Source: Polaromonas sp. C04 (lineage in GTDB: Bacteria > Pseudomonadota > Gammaproteobacteria > Burkholderiales > Burkholderiaceae_C). Taken from it: a DNA stretch of 64,000 nt. The position numbers and the translations under genes are program-made. The stretch covers positions 1 through 64,000 of the forward strand of contig NZ_MUNS01000022.1 of the NCBI RefSeq assembly GCF_002002705.1, written 5' to 3'. The notes below the pieces were generated by a model. It saw only the letters and a list, made by a program, of their open reading frames with translations, was not told the origin of the DNA and searched no databases. Each line of letters starts with the position of its first letter. Within the stretch, counting starts at the first letter, position 1. This document shows, piece by piece, positions 36,618-45,400 of the stretch.

Positions 36618-38057
36618 TCAGATGCCCGGCCAGGGCGAAGCAAGCGGACCCGCAGCGGTGCGGATCGTTACCCGCTTGGTCCGCGTGCAGCCCTCCACGG
36701 CATCCGAGCCGAACGCTCCGCCGAGTCCGCTCGCCTTGAATCCGCCGAACGGTAGGCCCGAGTCCATCACCAGCGTCGTATTGCCGTGCACGACGCCGGC
36801 GTCGATCGCATCGGTCATCCGGATCAGGCGCGCGGCGCCCGTCGTCCACACAAATGCCGCCAAGCCATAGTCGGCGTCGTTCGCCATTCGCACGGCCTCT
36901 TCTTCAGACCCGAACCTCGACACCGCCAGTACCGGCCCGAAGACCTCCTCGCGTGTGATACGCAACGCGCCTTCCGAAGCGTCCAGCAGCGTCGGAGCGA
37001 CGTACAGCCCCGGCCCGTCCTCGAGGCCGCGGGGTCGGCCGCCGCCTGCCACCAGCCGCGCACCTTCCTCGACACCGCTGCGAATGTACGCATTCACGGC
37101 ATCGTACTGGCGCCGGCACACGATGGGGCCGACCTGCGTCATCTCGTCGAACGGGTCGCCAACGACGACCCGCTCCAGGCGGCGAGCCACGTCATCGATG
37201 AAGCGGTCGGCGATATCGTGGTGCACCAACAGACGGCTGCTCGCCGCGCAGATCTGCCCTGCGTTCGTAACGATTCCGATCACCGCCGCGCGCGCGGCCG
37301 AATCGAGATCCGCATCGGGGAACACGACGATCGGCGACTTGCCGCCGAGTTCCAGCGTGACTTTCTTGAAGGTGTCGATGGCTGCCATGAGGATCCTGCG
37401 GCCGGTGCCGGGGGAACCCGTGAACGACACGCCCGCGATGTCACGGTGCGAGGTGAGCATGCCTCCGACGACTCCATCACCCACCAGCACCTGGAGCACG
37501 CCCCGCGGAATCCCGGCTTCGAGCGCCAGTTCGGCGATACGCAGCGCCGAAAGGGGAGACAGTTCGGACGGCTTCACGACCACCGCATTCCCGCAGGCGA
37601 GTGGAGGCATCGTGCGCGCCATGAACCCATGTGCCGGAGCGTTCCACGGAAGCACGACGGCATATGCGCCGAGCGGCTCCCGCTTCGAGTAGGACAGCCT
37701 GCCGGGCACGTCGGCGAGTTGCTGTCCGTACAGCTTATCTGCCATGCCCGCCCAGTAGCGCGCATGCCGCGCCGCGCGCCGGGTTTCCGCGATCGCATCG
37801 CGCAGGACCTTGCCGGTGCACCGCACGTCGAGGCGCGCAACTTCTTCCGCGTGCTGCTCGAGGAGCGTGCCCAATTTCCAGAGGGCCTCGCTGCGTCGCT
37901 CGGGGGCGTACGCCGCCCACGCCTTTTGCGCGGCAACGGCCGTGCTCACCGCCTGTTCCACGTCGGCGAGGGTCGCCTGCCGCAGTGTGCGCACGACCGA
38001 GCCGTCGATCGGGCTCACAACCTCAAGGGGCCTGGTTCCTTCTGCTTTCTCTTCCAT
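36618..38057 (-). CDS. NAD(P)-dependent aldehyde dehydrogenase
   Basis: A 479-residue enzyme of the ALDH superfamily that oxidises an aldehyde to the acid. Cofactor and active-site motifs are clear: LPWNAPAHGFMARTMPPLACGNAVVVKPSE, FTGSPGTGRRI, the general base Glu in VTLELGGKSP and the nucleophile Cys in NAGQICAASSRL. Length is usual. It is convergent with the FMN reductase and divergent from the monooxygenase, with the motif CTCTCACTTCGTTAG over its -10 box. Inference: it oxidises the aldehyde released by the monooxygenase. Confidence 0.93.
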   Translation of the reverse strand: MEEKAEGTRPLEVVSPIDGSVVRTLRQATLADVEQAVSTAVAAQKAWAAYAPERRSEALWKLGTLLEQHAEEVARLDVRCTGKVLRDAIAETRRAARHARYWAGMADKLYGQQLADVPGRLSYSKREPLGAYAVVLPWNAPAHGFMARTMPPLACGNAVVVKPSELSPLSALRIAELALEAGIPRGVLQVLVGDGVVGGMLTSHRDIAGVSFTGSPGTGRRILMAAIDTFKKVTLELGGKSPIVVFPDADLDSAARAAVIGIVTNAGQICAASSRLLVHHDIADRFIDDVARRLERVVVGDPFDEMTQVGPIVCRRQYDAVNAYIRSGVEEGARLVAGGGRPRGLEDGPGLYVAPTLLDASEGALRITREEVFGPVLAVSRFGSEEEAVRMANDADYGLAAFVWTTGAARLIRMTDAIDAGVVHGNTTLVMDSGLPFGGFKASGLGGAFGSDAVEGCTRTKRVTIRTAAGPLASPWPGI

Positions 38058-38101
38058 CGTGATCCTCTGTGTTCGTTGACGCCGAAAACTTCGGCCAAGT
38101 C

Positions 38102-38130
38102 ATACTAACGAAGTGAGAGTTTCATGTCAA
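38102..38130 (-). promoter_or_regulatory. promoter and operator of the aldehyde dehydrogenase gene
   Basis: Read leftward: -35 TTGACA (38130-38125), 17-bp spacer, -10 TAGTAT (38107-38102). Operator-like CTCTCACTTCGTTAG at 38119-38105 overlaps the -10 box. Confidence 0.65.
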
Positions 38131-38147
38131 CCCGATCGATCTGGGGC

Positions 38148-38176
38148 TTGCGTCATAACTCACATTCCGTTATATT
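38148..38176 (+). promoter_or_regulatory. promoter and operator of the monooxygenase gene
   Basis: -35 TTGCGT (38148-38153), 17-bp spacer, -10 TATATT (38171-38176). Operator-like CTCACATTCCGTTAT at 38159-38173 overlaps the -10 box; it is the most diverged of the six copies. Confidence 0.5.
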
Positions 38177-38213
38177 GACTGTCCTTCAACGCAAATTCGA
38201 ACCGGAGATCACA

Positions 38214-39563
38214 ATGCACATCATGGCGTTAACGCAACCCTGTCCCAGGGGATGGCTCAACGAGCTTGACCAGAGCTCGCGCGGGTATACACAGGCCGAG
38301 TTCTGGAAGTCCTTGGCGAGAACGTGCGAGCGCGGCCTCCTCGATGCAGTCTTCATCGCGGACATCATGGGGATCTACGACAGCTACAAAGGGAGTTGGC
38401 AACCGGCCGTGCAGCATGGGGTGCAGGCCCCGCACGACGACGCGACCCTCGTCGCCGCCACCATGGCTGCCGTAACGGACAAGCTCTGTTTCGGCGTTAC
38501 GTGGAACACGAGCCTTCAGTCGCCGTACAACACGGCCAGGACGTTCACGAGCCTCGATCACCTCACGAACGGCCGGATCGGGTGGAACATCGTCACCGGC
38601 TACGTCAAGAACGTCGAGGACAACGGCATGGGCCAGCTGCTTTCCCACGACGAACGCTACGCCCAGGCCGACGAATTCATGGACGTCGTCTACAAGCTTT
38701 GGGAGCACAGCTGGGAGGACGATGCCGTTGTGCGCGACAGGGTTCGGCGGATGCACGCCGACCCGAGCAAGGTGCACGAGATTCACCACAAGGGCAAGTA
38801 CTACTCCGTCAAGGGCCCGCATATGTGCGAACCGTCGCGGCAACGGACGCCGGTGCTTCTACAGGCTGGTGGCTCCCCTCGCGGGCTGGCCTTCGGAGGG
38901 AAGCACGCCGAGGCACTCTTCACCATTAACCCGACGCCGGAGAAGGCTGCCGAGAGCGTGCGCAAGGCAAGGCAAGCCGCAGTCGCAGCCGGCCGCGACC
39001 CATCAGACGTCAAGGTGCTGGCAGGCGTCTGTCTCATCGTCGGCAGAACGACCGCCGAGGCTGACGAAAAGTACCGCGCTGCGCGCGAGGCCATCTCGCT
39101 GGATGCAGCGTTCACCCTCTTCGGGGGCTGGACCGGGGTGGATCTGTCCGCCTACGATCCCGACGATCTCATCGAGACGATCAAGTCCGACGGGATGCAG
39201 GCGGTGATCAAGAACTTCACGTATGTGGATCCAGGACGCGCCTGGCGCGTACGCGACTTTGGCGAATGGCTGAAAGGCGGCACGCTTGCGCCGGACATCG
39301 TCGGCTCCGTCAAGGAAGTCGCCGACGAACTCGAACGATGGATGCGGGTTGCGGGCGTCGATGGTTTCATGGTGCAGCCGTACACGACTCCTGGATCGCA
39401 CGAGGACCTCGTGAACCTCGTGATTCCCGAATTACAGGCGCGCGGCCTGTTTCGTACCGAGTACGAGGGGGATACATTTCGTGAGCGGCTCACAGGCGCC
39501 GACCCACGCCTCCCGCAGCGACATCCTGCGAAGAGGCTGGCCATCGGTTCCGGCCGAACCTGA
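38214..39563 (+). CDS. FMNH2-dependent monooxygenase, NtaA/SnaA/DszA family
   Basis: A 449-residue bacterial luciferase-like monooxygenase of the nitrilotriacetate/dibenzothiophene-sulfone type, which uses FMNH2 supplied by a reductase to oxygenate N- or S-containing organic compounds. Family segments include RGLLDAVFIADIMGIYD, LVAATMAAVTDKLCFGVTWNTS, YNTARTFTSLDHLTNGRIGWNIVTGY and SPRGLAFGGKHAEALF. The ATG at 38214 has GGAGA eight bases upstream; an ATG thirty codons earlier lies within the promoter and is rejected. The two flavin reductases in the cluster are its natural partners. The substrate is unknown. Confidence 0.92.
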   Translation: MHIMALTQPCPRGWLNELDQSSRGYTQAEFWKSLARTCERGLLDAVFIADIMGIYDSYKGSWQPAVQHGVQAPHDDATLVAATMAAVTDKLCFGVTWNTSLQSPYNTARTFTSLDHLTNGRIGWNIVTGYVKNVEDNGMGQLLSHDERYAQADEFMDVVYKLWEHSWEDDAVVRDRVRRMHADPSKVHEIHHKGKYYSVKGPHMCEPSRQRTPVLLQAGGSPRGLAFGGKHAEALFTINPTPEKAAESVRKARQAAVAAGRDPSDVKVLAGVCLIVGRTTAEADEKYRAAREAISLDAAFTLFGGWTGVDLSAYDPDDLIETIKSDGMQAVIKNFTYVDPGRAWRVRDFGEWLKGGTLAPDIVGSVKEVADELERWMRVAGVDGFMVQPYTTPGSHEDLVNLVIPELQARGLFRTEYEGDTFRERLTGADPRLPQRHPAKRLAIGSGRT

Positions 39564-39613
39564 CACCTCAACTGCGCCGGGACGCCGGGCAGGCTCGAAG
39601 CGTCTCGGTACGC

Positions 39614-40342
39614 TCATTTGCTGCGACTGACCGTTCGACTCGGCTTTTGCTTCATGTCTGGAGCCTGGACCTCCGAATTCTTCGGAGCGGCCTTCTTGCG
39701 GATGACGGCCCGCCTCTTTACGGACGGCCCGGCGCTTTTCGCGTTGCTCGACTTGTCGGACGGGGCCTGTATCGCCTCGACAAGGCGGCCGTAAAAACGA
39801 GTCATGCGCTTGTCCAGCATCTCAGTCGTCAAGCCGGCCTCATCCGCAAACTTCTCGCGGAAGAGGCCGTAGCCATAGTAGAGCGATGCAAGGGAGATAT
39901 GGAGGGCGAGCAGGTCTGTGTCTGCGGGTAACTCGCCCGTCGAGCGGCGCAATTCCAGGAGTTGGAGCGATGGCCGCAGGCCAGGCAAGCTCTTGACCCC
40001 ACGTTCCCCGTCCAGGTGCATCAGCGCCAGCAACCTGATGTGCAGCGGATCTTCGATTGCGCGCCAAAACGGAGGATCGTTGGCGTCCAGTAACGGATGG
40101 TGAGAAGGTTCGTACGCTGCGTACAGTAATTTGTTCGACGCGTCCAGACGTCGCTGCAAAGCCCTGCGTAGCAATTCCTGCCGCGACCCAAAGTACTGGT
40201 AAATCAGGCTGCGATTGACGCCTACCGCCTCCGCCACCTCGGCCAGGTTGACTCCTGCCAACACGCCGTCCCGCTCGAGAATCGCCTCGCTGGCATCCAG
40301 CATCCGGCTCTCCGTCATTGCTCTATTGCGTTGTTTCCCCAC
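39614..40342 (-). CDS. TetR-family transcriptional regulator
   Basis: A 242-residue regulator. The N-terminal HTH (residues about 10-58: RMLDASEAILERDG, VNLAEVAEAVGVNRSLIYQYFGSRQELL) is typical of TetR; a helical ligand domain follows, then an unusual 40-residue lysine-rich tail (SVKRRAVIRKKAAPKN) probably disordered. It is divergent from the ABC importer operon. The 15-bp motif in front of its own gene and of the neighbouring transcription units makes it the likely repressor of the cluster, released by the substrate. Confidence 0.9.
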   Translation of the reverse strand: MGKQRNRAMTESRMLDASEAILERDGVLAGVNLAEVAEAVGVNRSLIYQYFGSRQELLRRALQRRLDASNKLLYAAYEPSHHPLLDANDPPFWRAIEDPLHIRLLALMHLDGERGVKSLPGLRPSLQLLELRRSTGELPADTDLLALHISLASLYYGYGLFREKFADEAGLTTEMLDKRMTRFYGRLVEAIQAPSDKSSNAKSAGPSVKRRAVIRKKAAPKNSEVQAPDMKQKPSRTVSRSK

Positions 40343-40451
40343 AGTGTCTGACCCTCCATGACTTAACTTCTCCTGATGTTGACGTAGCGCTACTCCGACC
40401 AGGAATTAGCGCTTACCCCATCATGGATTATCGCTCAGGCATCTGACAATT

Positions 40452-40466
40452 CTAACGAATGATTAG
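40452..40466 (-). promoter_or_regulatory. operator-like site upstream of the TetR gene
   Basis: Read leftward, CTAATCATTCGTTAG (40466-40452) matches the other five copies of the motif and has near-palindromic ends (CTAA/TTAG). It is 110 bases before the TetR start. I could not assign -35 and -10 boxes with confidence. Confidence 0.6.
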
Positions 40467-40506
40467 AACCTCGGGAGCAGCAACCCGGGGGATACCCTTA
40501 CTTCAC

Positions 40507-40547
40507 TTGACACGCCATTTTGCTCCGCTAAACTATCTATTCGTTAG
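40507..40547 (+). promoter_or_regulatory. promoter and operator of the ABC importer operon
   Basis: -35 TTGACA (40507-40512), 16-bp spacer, -10 TAAACT (40529-40534). Operator-like CTATCTATTCGTTAG at 40533-40547 overlaps the -10 box and the expected start, the same geometry as at the FMN reductase gene. Confidence 0.7.
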
Positions 40548-40667
40548 TTATCTGTTTTTGCTGGCCAGTCGCGAAACGGCGACGCGAAGCGGGGGCCAGC
40601 GAGCAGCACAGACCGTCAGCGAGGTGAATCCTTTGCTGGCACCTACTTCAAACAGGAGAACCTCATC

Positions 40668-41696
40668 GTGAAAAACCTTTGCAAGTTATTGCCATCTCTA
40701 GCCGTCGCACTTGTGCGGGGCCTTCTGACGCTGGTGATTGCGACAACTGGTGCGACGTCCTTTGCGGCGAGCTCTGCGGGCATGCCAGAAGTGAGCTTCG
40801 GCGTTTACGGCGCGACGCTAGCCAGTGCTATCGAAGTGTTAGCTATTGAGAATGGGTTCCTCGAAAAGGAAGGGGTCAAGGCAAAGGCCGTGAAATTCAC
40901 GTCGGGGCCGACCATGATGGCGTCCTTCCTGGGGGGCGACACACCGTTCGCCAGTACGAGCCCCGGGTTCTGGAATTCGCTGGAGCAGGGTGAATGCTTC
41001 AAAGCGTTCGGCAATGACTCCCAGAGCTACTTCTCCCTCATTGCGACACAGAAGGCCGTAGCGAAAGTTCCTGCGCTGGCTTCGGGCTATCCGGCGTCTG
41101 TGCGCGCGATGAAGGGACTGAGGATTGGAGTGGCGGCACGCGGAGGCGCCAACGAACAAAACACCAATCTCGTCCTCCAGTCCGTTGGCGTCGACCCGAA
41201 GGATGTCACGTACATCGCTACTGGCGCGACTCAAACCGCGCTTGTAGCGCTGGAGAATGACCAGATCGACGTCCTGTTGTCTTTTCCTCCTGTTGAACAG
41301 TCGCTCAAGAAGCAGGGTGTCCGATATACGGTTGTGGCCAACCTGTACGACGGCTCCGTGCCGGCGCTCAAAGACCTGGTGCTCCTCATGCCTTCCGTGA
41401 ACTGCGCGTACGCCCAGAAAAATCCCGAGACGACGCAGAAGGTTTGTCGCGGTTACGCGGCGGCCTACCGGTGGGCCATCGACTCGCGCAACTCGAAGCA
41501 GATGGCTGCGTTCGTCTCGACGTTGATGAACGTACCGGCGGACATGGCCCAGGAAATCTGGGACGAGTATCGAAAAACCTTCGCGGCGGGACCGGCCATG
41601 CGAAGGGATCTCTGGAACGCGCAGCTCAAGTTCTATCCTGCCGTCAAGAAGTTACCCGACTTCGATCGGTATACGCTGTCTTGCGAGAAGTCCTGA
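40668..41696 (+). CDS. ABC transporter substrate-binding protein, NitT/TauT type
   Basis: A 342-residue periplasmic binding protein of the NMT1/THI5-like family used for nitrate, sulfonates, aromatic acids and related compounds. A signal peptide (about residues 1-34, hydrophobic LLTLVIATTGATSFA) precedes the mature domain, which begins with EVSFGVYGATLASAIEVLAIENGFLEKEGV, the usual first strand and helix. It opens the importer operon. An Shine-Dalgarno sequence (AGGAG) is present. Confidence 0.9.
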   Translation: MKNLCKLLPSLAVALVRGLLTLVIATTGATSFAASSAGMPEVSFGVYGATLASAIEVLAIENGFLEKEGVKAKAVKFTSGPTMMASFLGGDTPFASTSPGFWNSLEQGECFKAFGNDSQSYFSLIATQKAVAKVPALASGYPASVRAMKGLRIGVAARGGANEQNTNLVLQSVGVDPKDVTYIATGATQTALVALENDQIDVLLSFPPVEQSLKKQGVRYTVVANLYDGSVPALKDLVLLMPSVNCAYAQKNPETTQKVCRGYAAAYRWAIDSRNSKQMAAFVSTLMNVPADMAQEIWDEYRKTFAAGPAMRRDLWNAQLKFYPAVKKLPDFDRYTLSCEKS

Positions 41697-41760
41697 CATG
41701 GAGGCGAGATGCGCGCACTTCTTTTTCTTCTGACGAACGAAGCTAGGTGAGGAGGCTGAA

Positions 41761-42585
41761 ATGATGTCGAACGAAACGGTCGCAACTCAACCCTCTTTCG
41801 GGTCGTCGAGCCGACAAAACAAAAAGTGGTGGACGACGCTCGGTCTGCAGGCAGCGGCATTGTGTGCCATGTTGCTGATGTGGCAAGCTGTCTCCCAGCT
41901 GGGAATCGGCAGCCCCTCGCTCATGAAGAGTCCGCTGCAGGTACTTGCGGCTCTTCAGCGACTGTTTGAAAGCGGAGAGATTTTGGTCAATCTCTGGGCC
42001 ACGATGAAAGCGGTCGTGATCGCGCTGCTGCTCGCGGCAGTCGTCGGCACAGCTGCTGGCTTGGTGCTAGCCTTGCATCCTCGGCTGGAAGCTGCCTTGC
42101 AACCGGTGATCAGCGGACTGAACAGCATGCCACGCGTCGCGCTGGCGCCTGTGTTCGTTGTTGCCTTCGGGATCACGCTCTCTGCCAAGGTGGCCCTCGC
42201 GTTCAGCGTGGTGGTGTTCGTATTTCTATTGAACGCACGTGCCGGTGTGAAGAGCGCGGATTCGGACATCATCCGCATGGCCACAGTGATGGGCGCTACG
42301 AAGACGCAGCGGTTCTTCACGCTGCTCCTTCCCGTGGCGACGCCCAGCATCTTCGCCGCAACTCGCCTTGGATTGATCTATTCGCTGCTGGGTGTCGTGA
42401 CGAGCGAGTTGATCGCCGCTCGCGACGGCCTCGGCCAATTGGTTGCCTATTATTCGTCTACGTTCGAGATGGCCAGTGTGTATGCGATCTTGATCGTGCT
42501 GGCGATCGTCGCCGGCGTGCTGAACAGCCTGACAGGCGCACTCGAGAACAGGGTTCTCCGGTGGCAGCCTCACCCAGAGGAATAA
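41761..42585 (+). CDS. ABC transporter permease, SsuC/TauC type
   Basis: A 274-residue inner-membrane permease with about six hydrophobic segments. The cytoplasmic coupling region TVMGATKTQRFFTLLLPVATPSIFAATRLG matches the conserved EAA loop (EAA---G---------I-LP) of this family. A strong Shine-Dalgarno sequence (GAGGAGG) precedes the ATG. It lies 65 bases after the binding-protein gene and two bases before the ATPase gene. Confidence 0.93.
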   Translation: MMSNETVATQPSFGSSSRQNKKWWTTLGLQAAALCAMLLMWQAVSQLGIGSPSLMKSPLQVLAALQRLFESGEILVNLWATMKAVVIALLLAAVVGTAAGLVLALHPRLEAALQPVISGLNSMPRVALAPVFVVAFGITLSAKVALAFSVVVFVFLLNARAGVKSADSDIIRMATVMGATKTQRFFTLLLPVATPSIFAATRLGLIYSLLGVVTSELIAARDGLGQLVAYYSSTFEMASVYAILIVLAIVAGVLNSLTGALENRVLRWQPHPEE

Positions 42586-42586
42586 A

Positions 42587-43435
42587 ATGATGAGCGTCTA
42601 TCGCCTGAAGTCGGCTGAAGCAGTGGCCAGTGAACGTGCCGAAAGCAAGGGCGCAGGTAGCGGAACCGACGCGATGCGTCGGGAGTTGCGCGGCACTGCC
42701 GACTCCGTTGTAAAGCTTCGAAACGTATCCGTACAGTACGGCTCTTCGCGTGTCCTTGACAACGTCAGCCTCGACTGCGCACCCAGCGAGTTCTTGGTGC
42801 TCATCGGACAGAGTGGCTGCGGCAAGACAACCATCCTGAACTTGCTGGCGGGGCTGCTCACCCCCAGTGCCGGACAAATTTCGGTGCTTGGCGAAACTTC
42901 GATCAAGGCAAGGCAGCGCATGGCCTACATGTTCGCGCGCGATGCGTTGATGCCCTGGCGTACCGCGCAGCGAAACGTCGAGTACGGCCTATATGTGCAT
43001 GGCGTCCCGCGGGCCGAACGCAGCGCGCGGGCGCGCGACATGTTGGAGCGCGTTGGTCTCGGAGTTTGTGCGAGTATGTATCCATGGCAGTTGTCGCAAG
43101 GCATGCGGCAGCGCGTTGCGCTGGCGCGGACCTGGGCCCTGGAGCCGCAGCTGCTCCTGATGGACGAACCATTCGCCGCGCTCGATGCGCAAACCAAGGT
43201 GAAGATGCGCGCCGAATTCGCGCAGATGTGGGAGCGCAGCCGGCCAAGCGTTGTGTTCGTCACGCACGACCTCACGGAAGCCTTGTTACTTGCCGACCGC
43301 ATCATGGTTGTGAAAGCCGGCAGGATCGAGAGCGAAACAATTGTCCAGTTCGACCGCCCGCGAAAACTCGAGGACTTGGTCGACGACGTGGAGTTCCGCA
43401 AGATGGAGCGGGAGCTTCGCTCGCGATTGGAATGA
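42587..43435 (+). CDS. ABC transporter ATP-binding protein, SsuB/TauB type
   Basis: A 282-residue ATPase. Walker A is GQSGCGKTT, the signature motif LSQGMRQRVALAR (LSQGM replacing the usual LSGGM), Walker B LLLMDEPFAAL and the H loop FVTHDLTEA. An N-terminal extension of about 40 residues precedes the domain. Its stop overlaps an upstream ATG of the next frame (ATGA), and it drives import through the permease encoded just before it. Confidence 0.95.
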   Translation: MMSVYRLKSAEAVASERAESKGAGSGTDAMRRELRGTADSVVKLRNVSVQYGSSRVLDNVSLDCAPSEFLVLIGQSGCGKTTILNLLAGLLTPSAGQISVLGETSIKARQRMAYMFARDALMPWRTAQRNVEYGLYVHGVPRAERSARARDMLERVGLGVCASMYPWQLSQGMRQRVALARTWALEPQLLLMDEPFAALDAQTKVKMRAEFAQMWERSRPSVVFVTHDLTEALLLADRIMVVKAGRIESETIVQFDRPRKLEDLVDDVEFRKMERELRSRLE

Positions 43436-43449
43436 CTGGAGCTGCCTAC

Positions 43450-44652
43450 ATGATTAATTCGACTGGCCCGCTTTCCGGGCTCCGCATCCTTGACCTCTCC
43501 ACGGTGATCGCGGGGCCGTGGGCATCGACGCTGCTGGCTGACTTGGGCGCCGATGTTCTCAAGGTTGAACTCCCCGGCAACGGCGACTCGCTGCGCGCCC
43601 TACCGCCTCACAAGGACGATGTCCCGCTGTGGTGGAAGGTGACGAACCGCAACAAGCGCGGCATTACTCTCGACCTGCGGCGTACGGAAGGTCAAGACAT
43701 CATCGCGAAGATGCTCCCTGACTACGATGTACTGGTCGAGAACTTCCGGCCGGGGACCTTGGACAAGTGGGGCATGACGAGCGAATGGCTGTACGAGCGC
43801 AACCCCGGCCTGGTGATTCTGCGCGTGACGGGCTTCGGCCAGACGGGTCCCTATAGTTCCATGTCTGGCTTCGCCCGCGTGTTCGAGGCCATGAGCGGCT
43901 TTACCAACCTTTGCGGTGAACCCGACCGTCCACCACTTCACGTGGGTTTTCCGATCGCCGATGCCGTAGGCGGCCTCTTCGGCTCCATCGGAATCCTGGC
44001 AGCGCTCTTCCATCGTCTCTCCACCGGGGAAAAGAAGGGCCAGGAGATCGACTGCTCGATGCTGGAAGCGATGTTCCGCGTGCTGGACTTCCTCCCCATT
44101 GAGTACGACCAGCTCGGTGTAGTTCGGCAGAGATCCGGTAGTACCAGCCAGTACGCCGTTCCAAGCAATATCTATGAAACCTCCGATGGGCGTTGGGCAT
44201 CGATCGCTGCTTCGACCCAAAGTATCTATCAGCGGCTGTGTACGGCCTTGGACCGGCCGGACCTGGTCAGCGCTCCGCAGTTTGGGACGAACCCGCAACG
44301 CGTGCGCAACCGGCAGGAGCTGGACGGGGTAATTGCAATGGAAGTGCGCAAGCGTACGCTGGCGGAGCTGACCCAGGTGCTGACCGAGAACCAAGTGGGA
44401 TTCAGCCCGATCTATGACATTAAGGACATCTTCGCCGATCCGCACTTCGCAGCGCGCAATGCCATCGTCACCGTGGAGGATCCGGAACTGGGCGCCGTGA
44501 AGATGCAGAGCGTAGTGCCTGCCTTCTCGCGCACGCCGGGCAGGGTGCACAGCGCCGGTCCTTCGCTCGGACAACACAACCGAGAGGTCTACGATCATCT
44601 GGGCCTCGACGAACAGCAACAGCAAGCGTTGCGCGAGGCAGGCGTTATTTGA
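43450..44652 (+). CDS. class III CoA-transferase (CaiB/BaiF family)
   Basis: A 400-residue family III CoA-transferase, which moves CoA from an acyl-CoA donor to a carboxylic acid. Seen are GLRILDLSTVIAGPWASTLLADLGADVLKVE with the catalytic Asp expected further on (CSMLEAMF region downstream of the active-site motif), NKRGITLDLR, FRPGTLDKWG and VTGFGQTGPY. I chose ATG 43450, with GGAG eight bases upstream, over an ATG overlapping the ATPase stop. Inference: activates the acid made by the aldehyde dehydrogenase. Confidence 0.9.
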   Translation: MINSTGPLSGLRILDLSTVIAGPWASTLLADLGADVLKVELPGNGDSLRALPPHKDDVPLWWKVTNRNKRGITLDLRRTEGQDIIAKMLPDYDVLVENFRPGTLDKWGMTSEWLYERNPGLVILRVTGFGQTGPYSSMSGFARVFEAMSGFTNLCGEPDRPPLHVGFPIADAVGGLFGSIGILAALFHRLSTGEKKGQEIDCSMLEAMFRVLDFLPIEYDQLGVVRQRSGSTSQYAVPSNIYETSDGRWASIAASTQSIYQRLCTALDRPDLVSAPQFGTNPQRVRNRQELDGVIAMEVRKRTLAELTQVLTENQVGFSPIYDIKDIFADPHFAARNAIVTVEDPELGAVKMQSVVPAFSRTPGRVHSAGPSLGQHNREVYDHLGLDEQQQQALREAGVI

Positions 44653-44870
44653 TGGATGCATTTCACGCCTACTTGATCGAAGCATCCGGCGGCAGCGTGT
44701 GGGCGGGCTTCGCGCGGCTGAAGCCTGAGCAGATGATCGAAGGCGACGTCACACTGCGGGTGCGCTACGCGAGCGTGAACTACAAGGATGCTCTAGCGGC
44801 CAGCGGCGAGTGGAAGGTCATTCGGCGATTTCCGTGCGTGGGCGGTAAACGTCCGGTGATCCCGTCTTGA
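44652..44870 (+). pseudogene. truncated AcuI/YhdH-type quinone oxidoreductase
   Basis: The frame starts four bases before the CoA-transferase stop ends (ATGA) and reads MDAFHAYLIEASGG, VTLRVRYASVNYKDALAASG and VIRRFPCVGG, the N-terminus of acrylyl-CoA reductase/quinone oxidoreductases of the MDR superfamily. After about 64 residues it changes to IS66-flanking sequence and stops; the normal length is about 330. The cluster has therefore lost its last gene by an IS66-linked rearrangement. Confidence 0.85.
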
Positions 44871-44964
44871 CGCGACCAAGTCTATACAGCTGTATGAAGA
44901 ATGGGCGGTCAGGTGTATGCGCGCGGTGACCCCATATTGACCGCGCACAGCGGCCATGCTTGAT

Positions 44965-45075
44965 GTTGTTCAGATGGTGGCAGGTTGCCAGCGATGCGGC
45001 AGCAGTTCTTCCACGCGGCTGGCCTTGTGCGTTGGCAGCCGTGTGAGGACATCCTTCAGGTACCCGCACGCATGT
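44965..45075 (-). pseudogene. IS66 TnpC, C-terminal fragment
   Basis: Read leftward, GYLKDVLTRLPTHKASRVEELLPHRW is the conserved C-terminus of IS66 transposase TnpC. Only this tail remains. Confidence 0.8.
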
Positions 45076-45117
45076 CCAGCGGGGTAGTGGCCAGCCAGGC
45101 CGCGTCGATTCGGATCA

Positions 45118-45320
45118 TCGCAGCAGCGCCGCCGTCCAACTGGCGAGGTCCGCCGCCAGGCTCGCTGGCCACGTTACACGCAGGGTGAGCGCGCCTTTGC
45201 GCAGTTCGACCTCAATGCGCTGACGCTCGGGCTCGGCGGCGGCCGCGGGCAATGGCAACTGTACAAATTCCACCGCAGCGACCTTTGCCGCCACCGCTGA
45301 TGATGCGTCATGCTTGCTCA
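45118..45320 (-). pseudogene. IS66 TnpA-type accessory protein fragment
   Basis: Read leftward, AAVEFVQLPLP, then IEVELRKGALTLRVTWPAS and ASWTAALLR match the C-terminal part of IS66-type TnpA accessory proteins (family pattern IEL.RG...V.WP). The N-terminal HTH is missing or unreadable. Confidence 0.6.
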
Positions 45321-45400
45321 GTTGATGGCTGCCGATGCGTGGTAAGCGACCAGTCACGCCACCTTGACACCCGGACAAACGCCAGGGGTCCGCACGGGCA

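Noticed and set aside
38124-38213. ATG at 38124 as start of the monooxygenase
   Set aside because: It would place the promoter and operator inside the coding region; ATG 38214 has a good Shine-Dalgarno sequence and matches the family's N-terminus.
43066-43449. N-terminal extension of the CoA-transferase
   Set aside because: It is antiparallel in sense to nothing but lies entirely inside the ATPase gene in another frame; ATG 43450 has its own Shine-Dalgarno sequence.
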